A stretch of DNA of 64,000 nucleotides from Dyella halodurans (GTDB taxonomy: Bacteria > Pseudomonadota > Gammaproteobacteria > Xanthomonadales > Rhodanobacteraceae), in NCBI RefSeq assembly GCF_026283925.1, contig NZ_JAPDPF010000002.1:124001-188000 (forward strand). The letters are read 5' to 3'. The notes beneath the pieces were generated by a model. That model saw only the letters and a program-made list of their open reading frames with translations, had not been told where the DNA came from and searched no databases. Of the stretch, positions 38,879 to 46,802 are shown piece after piece; within the stretch, counting starts at the first letter, position 1; every line of letters starts with the position of its first letter. The translations under genes and the position numbers were made by a program.

Positions 38879-39766
38879 TTAGTGATGCGCCGCAGGCTTG
38901 GGCGCTATCGCAAGACCAATCACCCAGCCCACGTAAAAGCGGATATCGATCGTGTACTCACTCCATGAGTAGATGACCAAGGGTTTGGACGAAAGCAGCA
39001 GTACCAGCTGCAGTAGCCCCGTCGAAGCGAGCCATATCAAGGCGATCACGGTCGTCAATTTCACGCACCGCGAAAGATTCCATGGCTCCCTGGACTTTTG
39101 CTTGATGAGAAAGCCAGCGAGAAGAATGCACGTACAGGGCACGCTCGTCGTGAATATGTCGTTCCAATCCCACTCAAATATGACGCCAATGAGCGGGATG
39201 GTGAGTAGGGCGGCGAGTAGTGCAGGGAGGCTTAGCCATCGCGTTTTGTGCGCGCATAGCCATGCCACCGTCACCATGAACGGAATGCATGACCACTGCA
39301 GCACCTCCTCGATCGCTGAGGCGAGGCTGTCCTTTCCTTGATCATGCGCATTGGCGGCCGAAACGTAGCTGGTGATGGCTTCGTGCACGAGAACGGCCAG
39401 CACCGCAAAGCTGAAAGCGGCGAGCGTCGCGTGCGTCGTGGTTCGATGCCGGTGCGCGAGATCGAGCCGCATGAATCGTAGCCGCTCGGTCAGAGGTTCT
39501 ACGAAGAACGCCACGATCGCACCGACGAACAGCACGGACCCGGCGGCGGTCCAGCTGAAATGGTGGACGACCGTGAGTAAGCCTTGCCAGATCAGTTCCG
39601 GGGATGCAGAGCAGATGGCCACCCAGGTCGCAAAGAAGAATACGTTGATGGCGTCGACGAAGGAGGAATGCCCGCTTGAGAGATCGTGCGATTCTGCAGG
39701 GCCGGCCTGAGCTTGCCGTTCGCTCTGCTCTGAGGCAGCGCCAGCTTCATCAGATGGAAGTTTCAT
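38879..39766 (-). CDS. Polytopic membrane protein of unknown function
   Basis: 295 residues from ATG at 39766, chosen for the GAGGG just upstream; the frame is open to 39994 but that part lacks a ribosome site. A hydrophilic N-terminus (about 40 residues) is followed by some eight hydrophobic segments: INVFFFATWVAICSAS, AAGSVLFVGAIVAFFVE, AAFSFAVLAVLVHEAI, CIPFMVTVAWLCAH, LPALLAALLTIPLIGVIFEW, TTSVPCTCILLAGFLI, LTTVIALIWLASTGLLQLVL and FYVGWVIGLAIAP. No family was recognised. The flanks 38722-38878 and 39767-39988 hold nothing identifiable. Confidence 0.75.
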   Translation of the reverse strand: MKLPSDEAGAASEQSERQAQAGPAESHDLSSGHSSFVDAINVFFFATWVAICSASPELIWQGLLTVVHHFSWTAAGSVLFVGAIVAFFVEPLTERLRFMRLDLAHRHRTTTHATLAAFSFAVLAVLVHEAITSYVSAANAHDQGKDSLASAIEEVLQWSCIPFMVTVAWLCAHKTRWLSLPALLAALLTIPLIGVIFEWDWNDIFTTSVPCTCILLAGFLIKQKSREPWNLSRCVKLTTVIALIWLASTGLLQLVLLLSSKPLVIYSWSEYTIDIRFYVGWVIGLAIAPKPAAHH

Positions 39767-39988
39767 CGTCGCCCTCGTCTTCGAGTAGCGCTCCAGGGCC
39801 AGACGGCCATCGTAACTGAATCGAGTAGGGCTACCGAAGCAGACGTGGTGAGGGGCCGAGTGAGTCACCCCTGATTTGGCGAAGATGTAATGCCTAGCGT
39901 CCTTCGGTACATGCTTCCGGCGTACCGAGTAAGGAGTGGGGAATAGAGGGCGGCGTGGGCCGCCCCGTCCCGCCTTCCAGGTTCCACT

Positions 39989-40018
39989 TGACATTTATTT
40001 AGATATTTAGCTAAATAG
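39989..40018 (+). promoter_or_regulatory. Promoter and operator of the ArsR-type gene
   Basis: TTGACA at 39989-39994 and TAAATA at 40013-40018 form a promoter with an 18-bp spacer. A perfect 14-bp palindrome, TATTTAGCTAAATA (40005-40018), covers the -10 box and is the natural operator for an ArsR-family autorepressor. The ATG at 40024 lies only 5 bp after the -10, so the transcript would start at or next to it: a leaderless mRNA. Confidence 0.7.
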
Positions 40019-40023
40019 CGACA

Positions 40024-40329
40024 ATGAACGCCGTCTTCAAAGCCTTGGCTGACCCGACCCGCCGCAAGGTGCTGGAGTTGCTGCGCCAGGGGCCGATGAC
40101 CGCTGGGGACCTGTCGGACCAATTCCCGGTGTCGCGGCCGACCATGTCGGCGCATTTTGCGGTGCTGCGCGAGGCTGACCTGATCGAGGCCAACAAGATC
40201 GGCACGAGCATCCTCTATCAGTTGAAGTTGTCGGTGCTGGAAGACGCACTACTGAGCTTCACCCAGCTGTTCGGTATTGGCGCTGGCGAGGCCCAGCGCA
40301 AACCCACCCGTAAAGGAGCCGACAAATGA
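40024..40329 (+). CDS. ArsR-family winged-helix autorepressor (SdpR-like)
   Basis: 101 residues. The winged helix is clear: FKALADPTRRKVLELLRQGP, TAGDLSDQFPVSRPTMSAHF (recognition helix), AVLREADLIEANKIGTSILY. It has no cysteine metal site, so it is not an arsenic or zinc sensor. It resembles SdpR, which represses its own operon and is released by a membrane partner. The next gene, overlapping by 4 bp (ATGA), encodes a small membrane protein, matching that arrangement. Regulation is visible in the promoter: a perfect palindrome on the -10 box. Confidence 0.88.
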   Translation: MNAVFKALADPTRRKVLELLRQGPMTAGDLSDQFPVSRPTMSAHFAVLREADLIEANKIGTSILYQLKLSVLEDALLSFTQLFGIGAGEAQRKPTRKGADK

Positions 40330-40751
40330 GCGCGAACCCCCATCTTCTCCGCGCGAAACAAGAAATTCTCTTCGGCCTAAAGTTGGCCGCCGCGATGATT
40401 GGCGGCGCCCTGTTGCTCACGCTGGCCCGCAAGCTCGGATGGGTCGACGGTGAGCAGGTCGGGCGCGGGCAAAACGTGATCATCGGTCTCGCCTTGGCGG
40501 CCTTCTGCAACCTCATGCCAAAGCGGCTGAACGCATCGCCTCAGTCCGTCCGCTGTGTGACGCTGGCGCAGTCGATAGCGCGCGTCGGCGGTTGGGCCAT
40601 GACGCTGGCGTTCCTGGTATGGACCGCGCTATGGGCATTCGCGCCGCTGCCGCTGGCCAGGCCCGGCGCGGTGGCCGCTATCGGCGCTGGCGTCGCGGTC
40701 ATGCTGGGCTACGCAGTGTGGAAGGTGGCAAGGTCCACTTCGGGTCGGTAG
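40326..40751 (+). CDS. Small membrane protein co-expressed with the ArsR-type regulator
   Basis: 141 residues with four hydrophobic segments (KLAAAMIGGALLLTLARKLG; QNVIIGLALAAFCNLMPKR; WAMTLAFLVWTALWAFAPLP; VAAIGAGVAVMLGYAVWKVA). Translation is coupled to the regulator through the ATGA overlap. By analogy with SdpI-SdpR it may sequester the repressor at the membrane, but no sequence motif proves this. Its stop codon lies inside the first copy of the TCCGC-type palindrome that marks the accessory region. Confidence 0.75.
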   Translation: MSANPHLLRAKQEILFGLKLAAAMIGGALLLTLARKLGWVDGEQVGRGQNVIIGLALAAFCNLMPKRLNASPQSVRCVTLAQSIARVGGWAMTLAFLVWTALWAFAPLPLARPGAVAAIGAGVAVMLGYAVWKVARSTSGR

Positions 40752-40759
40752 CGAACCTT
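40730..40759. repeat. TCCGC palindrome, copy 1
   Basis: AAGGTCCACTTCGGGTCGGT followed by AGCGAACCTT, in the opposite orientation to most other copies. Overlaps the stop codon (40749-40751) of the membrane protein gene. Confidence 0.7.
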
Positions 40760-40790
40760 GTGACCACGTCGGTCTTTCGGCAAGCTGGGG

Positions 40791-40818
40791 AGGTCCGTTT
40801 CCGACCGCAAGCGGACCT
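40791..40818. repeat. TCCGC palindrome, copy 2
   Basis: AGGTCCGTTTCCGACCGC then AAGCGGACCT. The outer ten bases pair with one G-T mismatch. This is the best-preserved uninterrupted copy. It lies 93 bp before the next start codon. Confidence 0.85.
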
Positions 40819-40910
40819 GAGGGTAGCCTTGGATGGGGCTCAAAGTCTTGAATTTCTGCGAAAGGCAGCCGCGGGCTCGTTCGTGGATGTTGTTCGCCAC
40901 CGAGGGTCAT

Positions 40911-41330
40911 ATGAGAAGCAAGATTGCCCGCCAGGTCTTAGTGGTGTTGAGTCTTTGCATGTTTCTAGTTTCGATGCCTCTTCAGACCATGGGTATTGGA
41001 TCGCCTGGCTGGGGCGTGTTCCTTTTGGGTTGGGCAGGGCCGGCAACCATCCTAGAAGTGGGGCCCTTTGTCGCGTTTGGCTGGTTCGCTAATCCCCTCC
41101 TATTTGCTGCATGGGCGGCTACCCTGGCGGGTGAAAGAAGACCGGCGCTGGCATACGCCGGTGCTGGTCTTGTTCTGGGTACTCTTGTTCTTCTGGGCCA
41201 GCGGGTGGTCTTAAATCCGGATTCAGACGCAGGCACTAGTCCTTTGGAGCACGGCCCGGGATTTTGGACTTGGCTTGTCGCGCTCATGCTTGGTGTCATC
41301 GGAGCGGCACTCGTACGTCGGAAGGGTTAG
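40911..41330 (+). CDS. Membrane protein of unknown function
   Basis: 139 residues from ATG at 40911 (MRSKIARQVLVVLSLCMF); an in-frame ATG at 40833 would start in the spacer next to a palindrome and is less likely. Four hydrophobic segments: VLVVLSLCMFLVSMPL, WGVFLLGWAGPATIL, NPLLFAAWAATLAG, LAYAGAGLVLGTLVLLGQRV, and a last one, FWTWLVALMLGVIGAALV. No named family recognised. It is the first of several small plus-strand genes, each followed by a TCCGC palindrome. Confidence 0.65.
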   Translation: MRSKIARQVLVVLSLCMFLVSMPLQTMGIGSPGWGVFLLGWAGPATILEVGPFVAFGWFANPLLFAAWAATLAGERRPALAYAGAGLVLGTLVLLGQRVVLNPDSDAGTSPLEHGPGFWTWLVALMLGVIGAALVRRKG

Positions 41331-41359
41331 CTGCGTACGCTAGTGTTCACGGGAAGCAC

Positions 41360-41467
41360 TGTCCGCTCCCGCCTGCGGATTCAGCCGGTCGTTGCAACAC
41401 TCCTGCTGTTCGCACAGTCTTCAGTGTGTTGCATCGACTGGCTGAAACCACAACCCCAAGCGGACCT
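41360..41467. repeat. TCCGC palindrome, copy 3, split by an IS30-derived mini-element
   Basis: TGTCCGCTCCCGCC (41360-41373) and ACCCCAAGCGGACCT (41453-41467) are the two halves of a palindrome, separated by 79 bp that start and end with IS30-type terminal repeats. Confidence 0.8.
41374..41452. mobile_element. 79-bp non-autonomous IS30-derived mini-element
   Basis: The left end TGCGGATTCAGCCGGTCGTT and the right end, reading inward on the other strand TGTGGTTTCAGCCAGTCGAT, are recognisable as the IS30-type inverted repeats of the element at 48082-49308. The inside (CTCCTGCTGTTCGCACAGTC) matches the right end of the 191-bp derivative at 49794-49984. No transposase is left. The right repeat has decayed, so this is an old insertion. 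Confidence 0.8.
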
Positions 41468-41504
41468 TAAGCAGGAGCGGGAAAATGGCAACAAGGACGC
41501 ATTG

Positions 41505-42014
41505 ATGAAGCTCATGGCTTTGCTACTAACCGCCACTCTATTGATGCCAGCGGGCCCCGCCCTGACTAGAGACCTGTCAGCCAACGAAGTCCTCGCGCAC
41601 ATTCGGAAGGTGGGGGAGAGGCGGGCGCTCGCCGACTACTTCGAATCGCATGACTGGTCTAACTTGACACGTGGAATAGGCTCAGGCGAACCGGAATGGC
41701 TTGGGGTCTATCAAGCGCTGCGGCCTGTTTCCGATGGCGAATCAGGCGAAGATCTCGGAGAGGCGATCTTCGATGCGCTGCCAAAATATCCATTCCGCGT
41801 CTTGCCGATCCTGGAAGTGGAGACTCACGTCACTGTTCAGGAGCTTTGTACGTTTAGCTTCGAATCCAAATATCCTGACGATGGTGTAGAGAGCTATCTC
41901 ACTCGCCTGGACGGGGCACTGGCGCTCGCGGCAGGCGAGAATGAGCGACGAATGGCAAGTCAGTGTCGACTTGGAATCCAAGCAACAAAAGAATCCATCA
42001 AACATGGATCCTAG
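41505..42014 (+). CDS. Small exported protein of unknown function
   Basis: 169 residues from ATG at 41505, with AGGA nearby. An N-terminal signal peptide (KLMALLLTATLLMPAGPALT) is followed by a soluble domain: LSANEVLAHIRKVGERRALA, DYFESHDWSNLTRGIGSGEP, LPKYPFRVLPILEVETHVTV. The pattern of a fixed -DALPKYPFRVLPIL- block with two later cysteines suggests a folded periplasmic domain, but I do not recognise a family. The longer frame back to 41343 runs through the mini-element and is rejected. The stop codon is immediately followed by palindrome copy 4. Confidence 0.65.
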   Translation: MKLMALLLTATLLMPAGPALTRDLSANEVLAHIRKVGERRALADYFESHDWSNLTRGIGSGEPEWLGVYQALRPVSDGESGEDLGEAIFDALPKYPFRVLPILEVETHVTVQELCTFSFESKYPDDGVESYLTRLDGALALAAGENERRMASQCRLGIQATKESIKHGS

Positions 42015-42041
42015 TGTCGGCTCCCGACCCGAAGCAGACCC
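42015..42041. repeat. TCCGC palindrome, copy 4
   Basis: TGTCGGCTCCCGACCC then GAAGCAGACCC, a decayed copy starting one base after the preceding stop codon. Confidence 0.65.
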
Positions 42042-42089
42042 AATCGGGAGCTCACTGCGAGAGGTACTTTGCACTTGGTTCAAAAGGCC

Positions 42090-42503
42090 ATGCACACATA
42101 CTCTGTACAACTCAGGATCAGTGGGGCAGGACTCTGCCCCGACGAGATCACCGATCGAATCGGCCTTGAACCTAACCAAGTGAGACGAAAGGGGCAGCCG
42201 AGAAACACAAAAGAGCTATGGTCCGAATCGATGTGGTCATACGATGGCTCTGCTGACGGCTCGATAAGGGAGTGGAGCAGCCTAGAGGAAGGGCTGTCAT
42301 CGGTCATGGATGCCCTTTGGCCCAAACGCGCGTCAATCGGTGCATATGCACGCCACTTCCATGTTGTTTGGTGGTGTGGCCACTTCCAGTCCAGCTTTGA
42401 CGGCGGCCCGACCTTCTCTGTTGCGCTACTACAGAGGCTGGCTGAATTTGGCGTTCCTCTATATCTCGACAACTATTTTTCGGATGCGGACGAAACCGAA
42501 TAA
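42090..42503 (+). CDS. DUF4279-like protein
   Basis: 137 residues from ATG at 42090 (MHTYSVQLRISGAGL); the frame is open to 42069. The start Y-S-V-x-L-R-I-S-G, then CPDEITDRIGLEPNQVRRKG and the W-x-Y-x-G segment SMWSYDGSADG, is the layout of DUF4279 proteins, small cytosolic proteins common in accessory regions and often seen with immunity-type genes. Their activity is unknown. It stands between palindrome copies 4 and 5 on the plus strand. Confidence 0.75.
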   Translation: MHTYSVQLRISGAGLCPDEITDRIGLEPNQVRRKGQPRNTKELWSESMWSYDGSADGSIREWSSLEEGLSSVMDALWPKRASIGAYARHFHVVWWCGHFQSSFDGGPTFSVALLQRLAEFGVPLYLDNYFSDADETE

Positions 42504-42515
42504 CGTGTCAACACG

Positions 42516-42542
42516 AGGTCCGCTCCCGACCCAAAGCCGACA
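42516..42542. repeat. TCCGC palindrome, copy 5
   Basis: AGGTCCGCTCCCGACCC then AAAGCCGACA. It lies 12 bp after the DUF4279-like stop codon. Confidence 0.75.
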
Positions 42543-42729
42543 CGACAAATTTAGATCGCATCACGTCCAGGGATCCGACGTCCCCCCACTGCAAGTTACG
42601 CGATGTTTCAGAGTGCGGCGGTGAAACTGCGCTGGCGACGTCGGCTACCCCATCAAGCTATGCTCTAGCCTGCCTAAGGACAGCATCACGGTCCGACGCC
42701 GGATCAACCGAGAGAGGCTGGAGGGTTTC

Positions 42730-44670
42730 ATGGCTTCTGAATCACAAGTGGCGCCACCTGCCTCACCCAGCCAGCGCGCGATCACCATCATCGCTTCGGC
42801 CACGATATTGGCCTTGCTCTATTTTGGCCGGGAAGTGCTGGTGCCGATTGCGTTGGCGCTGTTCCTTAGCCTGCTGATGGATCCGTGGGTGCGGCTGTAT
42901 CGGCGTCTGGGCATGGGACACGGCCTGTCGGTGTTCATTGCCGTGCTCGCCCTGGTGGTGATCGTTACCGGCCTGACGACGGTGATCGGCTCCCAGGTGG
43001 TGCACATGGCCCGCAGTCTGCCGCAGTACCAGGCGACCATCCACTCGAAGGCGCAGACGCTGCGCGCCATGACGGTCGGTCGCATGGAGGCGGTGCAGGG
43101 CGAGTTCGGCAAGGTGATCAACCTGCCCGAAGCGCGCAACGCCTATCCGCCGCTGACATCGCCCACTGCGCCTTCGTATCTGGCACCCACGGCGCCAAGT
43201 GCCGAGCCGGTGCAGGCACCAACGCCCAACACGCCTACGGCGGTAATTACGCGCATTCTCTCCACGGTATGGATTCCACTGCAGACCGCCGGCATCGTGC
43301 TGGTCGTGCTGGTGTTTGTGTTGCTGGAACACGAGTCTTTGCGCGATCGCTTTATTCGCCTGGTCGGTGGCGCGGATCTGCGCGCGAGTACCGCCGCCAT
43401 CAATGACGCGGGCGAGCGGCTGTCGCGATTCTTCGTCTCTACGTTCTCGGTCAATTTCGGCGTGGGCGCGGCCATATGGCTGGGGCTTTCACTAATGGGG
43501 TTGCCCGGTGCACCGCTCTGGGGCGTGCTCACTGCGGTACTGCGGTTCGTGCCTTATGTGGGCGTATGGATGGTTGCGGTGCTCGCGGCGGTATTCGCAG
43601 CTGCGGTGGTTCCGGGCTGGTCGCTGCTGCTGATGACGCTGGCGTTGTTCCTGGTGGTCGAGCTCGTGGTGTCCCAGTTGGTCGAGCCGCTGCTCTACGG
43701 GCATACCACTGGCCTGTCGCCACTGGCTATCGTGGTGGCGGCGATCTTCTGGAGCTGGCTGTGGGGGCCGGTCGGGCTGATCATGTCCACGCCATTGACG
43801 CTCTGTCTGGTGGTGGCCGGACGTCACATCAAGGCGCTGGATCTGCTTAGCATCCTGCTGGGCGACGCGCCCGCGTTGACGATGCCGCAGCGGCTTTATC
43901 AGCGCGCGCTTTCCGGCGACTCACAGGAAATCATTGCGGAAGCCCGCGAGTTTCTGAAGCGCAAGTCGTTTGCGGCTTATTGCGATGCCGTGCTGTTGCC
44001 GGCAATGCAGCTTGCGCGCATCGACCTGACGCGCGGGGCAATCAATCGCGAGCAGCAAGAGGGTGTACGACATGTCATCGTGACGGTGGTCGAGACCCTG
44101 GGGGGCGAGGCGCGACGGTGGTCGAGCCGGCGTCGTCCCAGCTCGGTGCTCGATGATGTAAGCATTGGTCGTCGCCTGCGACAGCAGCGGGAAAATATCA
44201 GCGGACGCTGGCAGGGGCCGCTGTCGGTGGCGCCGGAGTCCGTGGTGCTTTGCGTGGGCCTGGGATCCATGGCCGACGATCTGGCCACGGAGATACTTAC
44301 GCGCATCCTGCGCAATCTTCATATTGATGCACGCCATCTGTCGACGGAGGATTTCATTGCCTTCGAAGCCGAATTGCATCCGGAGCTGACGCCCAATGCG
44401 GTCTCCATGGTCTATATCGTCAGCGCCGATCCGGCCCGTGCAGCGCAAGGCGATGCACTGGCCGGTGACATGCGCGTGCGCTTCCCCCATGCCTGCATCG
44501 TGGCGGTGCTGCTGCCGGAATTGCTGAGCCCGCGCGAGGAACTGGCGCCTGTTGGTGCGGATGTCAACGAAGTCGTGGAGTCACTGGAAGCGGCTGCCCT
44601 GCAAGCGATCGCCAGGTTCCCCAAGGTGGGCGAAGACACGGCGCCTTCAGCGCGCCGCTCTCGGGGCTGA
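42730..44670 (+). CDS. AI-2E family (PerM-type) transporter with long C-terminal soluble domain
   Basis: 646 residues; GAGGG lies before the ATG. The first 375 residues are a normal AI-2E/PerM permease: helices from ITIIASATILALLYFGREVL, ALALFLSLLMDPWVRLYRRL, a large loop rich in Pro/Thr/Ala (about 140-180), ILSTVWIPLQTAGIVLVVLV, the signature block GLPGAPLWGVLTAVLRFVPY, and LWGPVGLIMSTPLTLCLVV. The remaining 270 residues are soluble and include VVLCVGLGSMADDLATEILT and a Rossmann-like alternation (VSMVYIVSADP, HACIVAVLLPE). Normal family members are about 350 residues, so this is a fusion. The substrate is unknown. It overlaps the convergent dihydrofolate reductase-like gene by 24 bp. Confidence 0.88.
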   Translation: MASESQVAPPASPSQRAITIIASATILALLYFGREVLVPIALALFLSLLMDPWVRLYRRLGMGHGLSVFIAVLALVVIVTGLTTVIGSQVVHMARSLPQYQATIHSKAQTLRAMTVGRMEAVQGEFGKVINLPEARNAYPPLTSPTAPSYLAPTAPSAEPVQAPTPNTPTAVITRILSTVWIPLQTAGIVLVVLVFVLLEHESLRDRFIRLVGGADLRASTAAINDAGERLSRFFVSTFSVNFGVGAAIWLGLSLMGLPGAPLWGVLTAVLRFVPYVGVWMVAVLAAVFAAAVVPGWSLLLMTLALFLVVELVVSQLVEPLLYGHTTGLSPLAIVVAAIFWSWLWGPVGLIMSTPLTLCLVVAGRHIKALDLLSILLGDAPALTMPQRLYQRALSGDSQEIIAEAREFLKRKSFAAYCDAVLLPAMQLARIDLTRGAINREQQEGVRHVIVTVVETLGGEARRWSSRRRPSSVLDDVSIGRRLRQQRENISGRWQGPLSVAPESVVLCVGLGSMADDLATEILTRILRNLHIDARHLSTEDFIAFEAELHPELTPNAVSMVYIVSADPARAAQGDALAGDMRVRFPHACIVAVLLPELLSPREELAPVGADVNEVVESLEAAALQAIARFPKVGEDTAPSARRSRG

Positions 44671-45360
44671 TGCCTCTTCCTGCGCCCATGCCGCGCGCCG
44701 ATTTAGCTCCGCGGCGCTCGGTTCCTTGGTCTCGAACGAGCCGGTTGGCACCTCGCCGGCTGGTTCATAAGTTGCGAACACCACACCGCTATTGGACACG
44801 AAATGCTCGACCAGCTTGAGTGCGCCCGGCTTCTGCGAGCCGTCGAAGACGCGCCTGCCTTGGCCAAGCAGGACCGGGAAGGTCATCAGGATCAGCCGGT
44901 CGATCAGACCCGCGGCAAGCAACGGTCCATAGAGGGAGCTGCTGCCCTGGATCAGCAGGTCACGGCCCTCGCTCTGCTTGACCGCGGCAACCGCTTCGGC
45001 GGTGTCGCCGCATAGCTTGTGGCTACCTTCCCAGGTTAGCGGCTCGTCGGCATGCGTGAGCACATATTTGTTGATGCGCTGGAATTTCACGCCGATCGCA
45101 TGATCCTGGTTATACGGCCAGTAGGCGGCGAAAATATCGTAGGTGCGCTTGCCGAGCAGCAGGTCAAATTCCGGTTCGTCGAAAATCCTGGCAGTCGGCG
45201 CCTGCATGCTCTCGTCCCAGAACGGCGCGGTCCAGCCGCCGAAACGAAAGCCGCCAGACCGATCCTCCTCGGGAGCACCGGGCGCCTGGATGACGCCATC
45301 CAGCGACTGAAAGAAGGCGCCCGTCAGCTTGCGCTTCATCACGATGGTGTTGTCAGCCAT
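44647..45360 (-). CDS. Dihydrofolate reductase family (RibD C-terminal-like) protein
   Basis: 237 residues from ATG at 45360, with GGAG upstream; the frame back to 45411 is not needed. The domain is the RibD_C/DHFR-like fold widespread in accessory gene pools: GAFFQSLDGVIQAPGAPEED, FDLLLGKRTYDIFAAYWP, KYVLTHADEPLTWEGSHKL, RDLLIQGSSSLYGPLLAAGL and IDRLILMTFPVLLGQGRRVF. These are probable NADPH-dependent reductases with unknown substrates, not the folate-cycle enzyme. The C-terminal 30 residues overlap the transporter gene tail to tail. Confidence 0.88.
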   Translation of the reverse strand: MADNTIVMKRKLTGAFFQSLDGVIQAPGAPEEDRSGGFRFGGWTAPFWDESMQAPTARIFDEPEFDLLLGKRTYDIFAAYWPYNQDHAIGVKFQRINKYVLTHADEPLTWEGSHKLCGDTAEAVAAVKQSEGRDLLIQGSSSLYGPLLAAGLIDRLILMTFPVLLGQGRRVFDGSQKPGALKLVEHFVSNSGVVFATYEPAGEVPTGSFETKEPSAAELNRRAAWAQEEASAPRAAR

Positions 45361-45961
45361 GCTTGCTCTCCTTCGGGTCGAATCGCGGGTGCGCTGGCGA
45401 CGTCGTCCCACGGCCTTCGTGGGCTAAGTGGCGCGCTCTCAAACCAGCATCAGAAGCGCGATCGTAACGCTACGAATGCGGTCGCCGCGTCATGGGCAGG
45501 GCCGCTAACCACGTCTGCTTGGCTGGATCGGTGACCGGCTGCAGGGCAGGGGCCAAAAACGACCGGAGTCGCTTGGCCGGCCGAGTCTGTCGCCCTCGCG
45601 GTGCATCGCGTGGACGGTATGAGGTAGCTCCCTGCGCAAATTGTTCCAGCCCCTGAGTAGGGCCCGCAGGAGCCAGGCGGTATCGCCTATCGTTTGCAAA
45701 TAGCCGACGTCAATAACAGCTAAACCCCACACGCAAGCTCGCTGCTTCGCCACACAAAACACCGCGCTTCTCAAGCGATGCGCGGGCTTTCTCCCGGCGG
45801 ACACGGCTTGCGTGGCATGCGAAGGTCCGCGAGTCGGCGGATGCGATGCATCCAGTCTTTCCGCCGACACGTTGCTTCATCGCAAGGGAAATAGCGCGGG
45901 CCGAAAGGGCAGCAACCCAGACGACCCGCTGACCACAACCAACTTACACTAGGAGTTGATC
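45361..45961. other. 600-bp region without a convincing gene
   Basis: Frames exist on both strands (for example 45505-45870 minus, 121 codons), but none has a ribosome site or a recognisable product. The last 15 bp hold AGGAGTTGATC, the ribosome site of the following gene. No repeat or RNA gene was recognised. Confidence 0.5.
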
Positions 45962-46312
45962 ATGGCTACGATCGATCATACGGCAGCCACCGGTTCTTCC
46001 GCTTCCAACGGCGTCACACGTCCGACAAATCCACTTGGCCGTCCGTTCTGGACACTGTCGCTCGCCAAGGATGCCGACAAGTTCCGCTCCGCTCGTATCA
46101 CCGGCTTGTGCATGGGCATTCAGGCGGTGACACGCATCCTGGCCAACAGCGACACCTTTCGCGTGATCCAGTCGAAATGCGATCAAATGGAGCCAGGCAG
46201 CTGGCCCCTGGACAGCGAGATCACCGAGGGCATGTTCGCCGCGCTCTACTTCCTCAGCGAACAGGCGGAATTCGCCTGCAAGTCGTCCCTGGACGAACTG
46301 GGCTTCGAATAA
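45962..46312 (+). CDS. Small protein of unknown function
   Basis: 116 residues from ATG at 45962, with AGGAG seven bases before it. The first 35 residues are low-complexity (Thr/Ser/Ala-rich). A helical domain follows: PFWTLSLAKDADKFRSARIT, LCMGIQAVTRILANSDTFRV, MFAALYFLSEQAEFACKSSL. It is soluble with no export signal. No family was recognised. It stands alone between the empty region and a GGAGCGC-type inverted repeat. Confidence 0.65.
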   Translation: MATIDHTAATGSSASNGVTRPTNPLGRPFWTLSLAKDADKFRSARITGLCMGIQAVTRILANSDTFRVIQSKCDQMEPGSWPLDSEITEGMFAALYFLSEQAEFACKSSLDELGFE

Positions 46313-46411
46313 GACCGGGTGTTCGCATAGCGGGAGCGACTTTCGCTGGCGCGGTGACGGGCACTGAACGAGGGACAAAGGTGACATGGATCACAAGCTG
46401 CGCTTCCCGCT

Positions 46412-46520
46412 TTTGTAGGAGCGCCGCTTGTGCACCAAGAATCCACCCGCAAACGGCATCGCGTGGTCATGGCACTGAGGCCGGCCGGCGGCTGGTCGCG
46501 CATTGGGTGCGCTCCTACAA
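46412..46520. repeat. Inverted repeat of the GTAGGAGCGC type
   Basis: TTTGTAGGAGCGCCGCTTGT at the left faces ATTGGGTGCGCTCCTACAA at the right, with about 70 bp between, including the near-palindrome GGCCGGCCGGCGGC (46480s). It is related to the repeat at 22938-23078. The rest of 46313-46802 shows no gene. Confidence 0.75.
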
Positions 46521-46802
46521 GGGGGGGCGGGACCGCGGATGCCAGTCAGGCTGAACATCAGGTCCGGAGAGCGCTGATCATCTGGCCGATGCTGACGAGG
46601 GGCGGGTAGGGTGCTGCTGCCAGACACTACCGGTCATCGACTGAAAGGACTCGCTTGCGACCCGAATCAAACATGAAAAGGCCAGCTTTCGAAGGTGGAG
46701 ACTGACTAAGATGTCTGTAGGCGCAGTCGTTTAGACGGCAGATGTCGCCAGACTGCTTCGCGGCAAATGCCATGGCGGAGGTCCACTTTAGGGGGAGTAA
46801 CG

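Noticed and set aside
42546-42562. AAATTTAGATCG near 42550 as an operator
   Set aside because: Half-site only, with no matching second arm, and far from the mannosidase genes.
45505-45870. 121-codon minus-strand frame in the empty 45.4-45.9 kb region
   Set aside because: No ribosome site, no domain pattern and a composition like non-coding GC-rich DNA.
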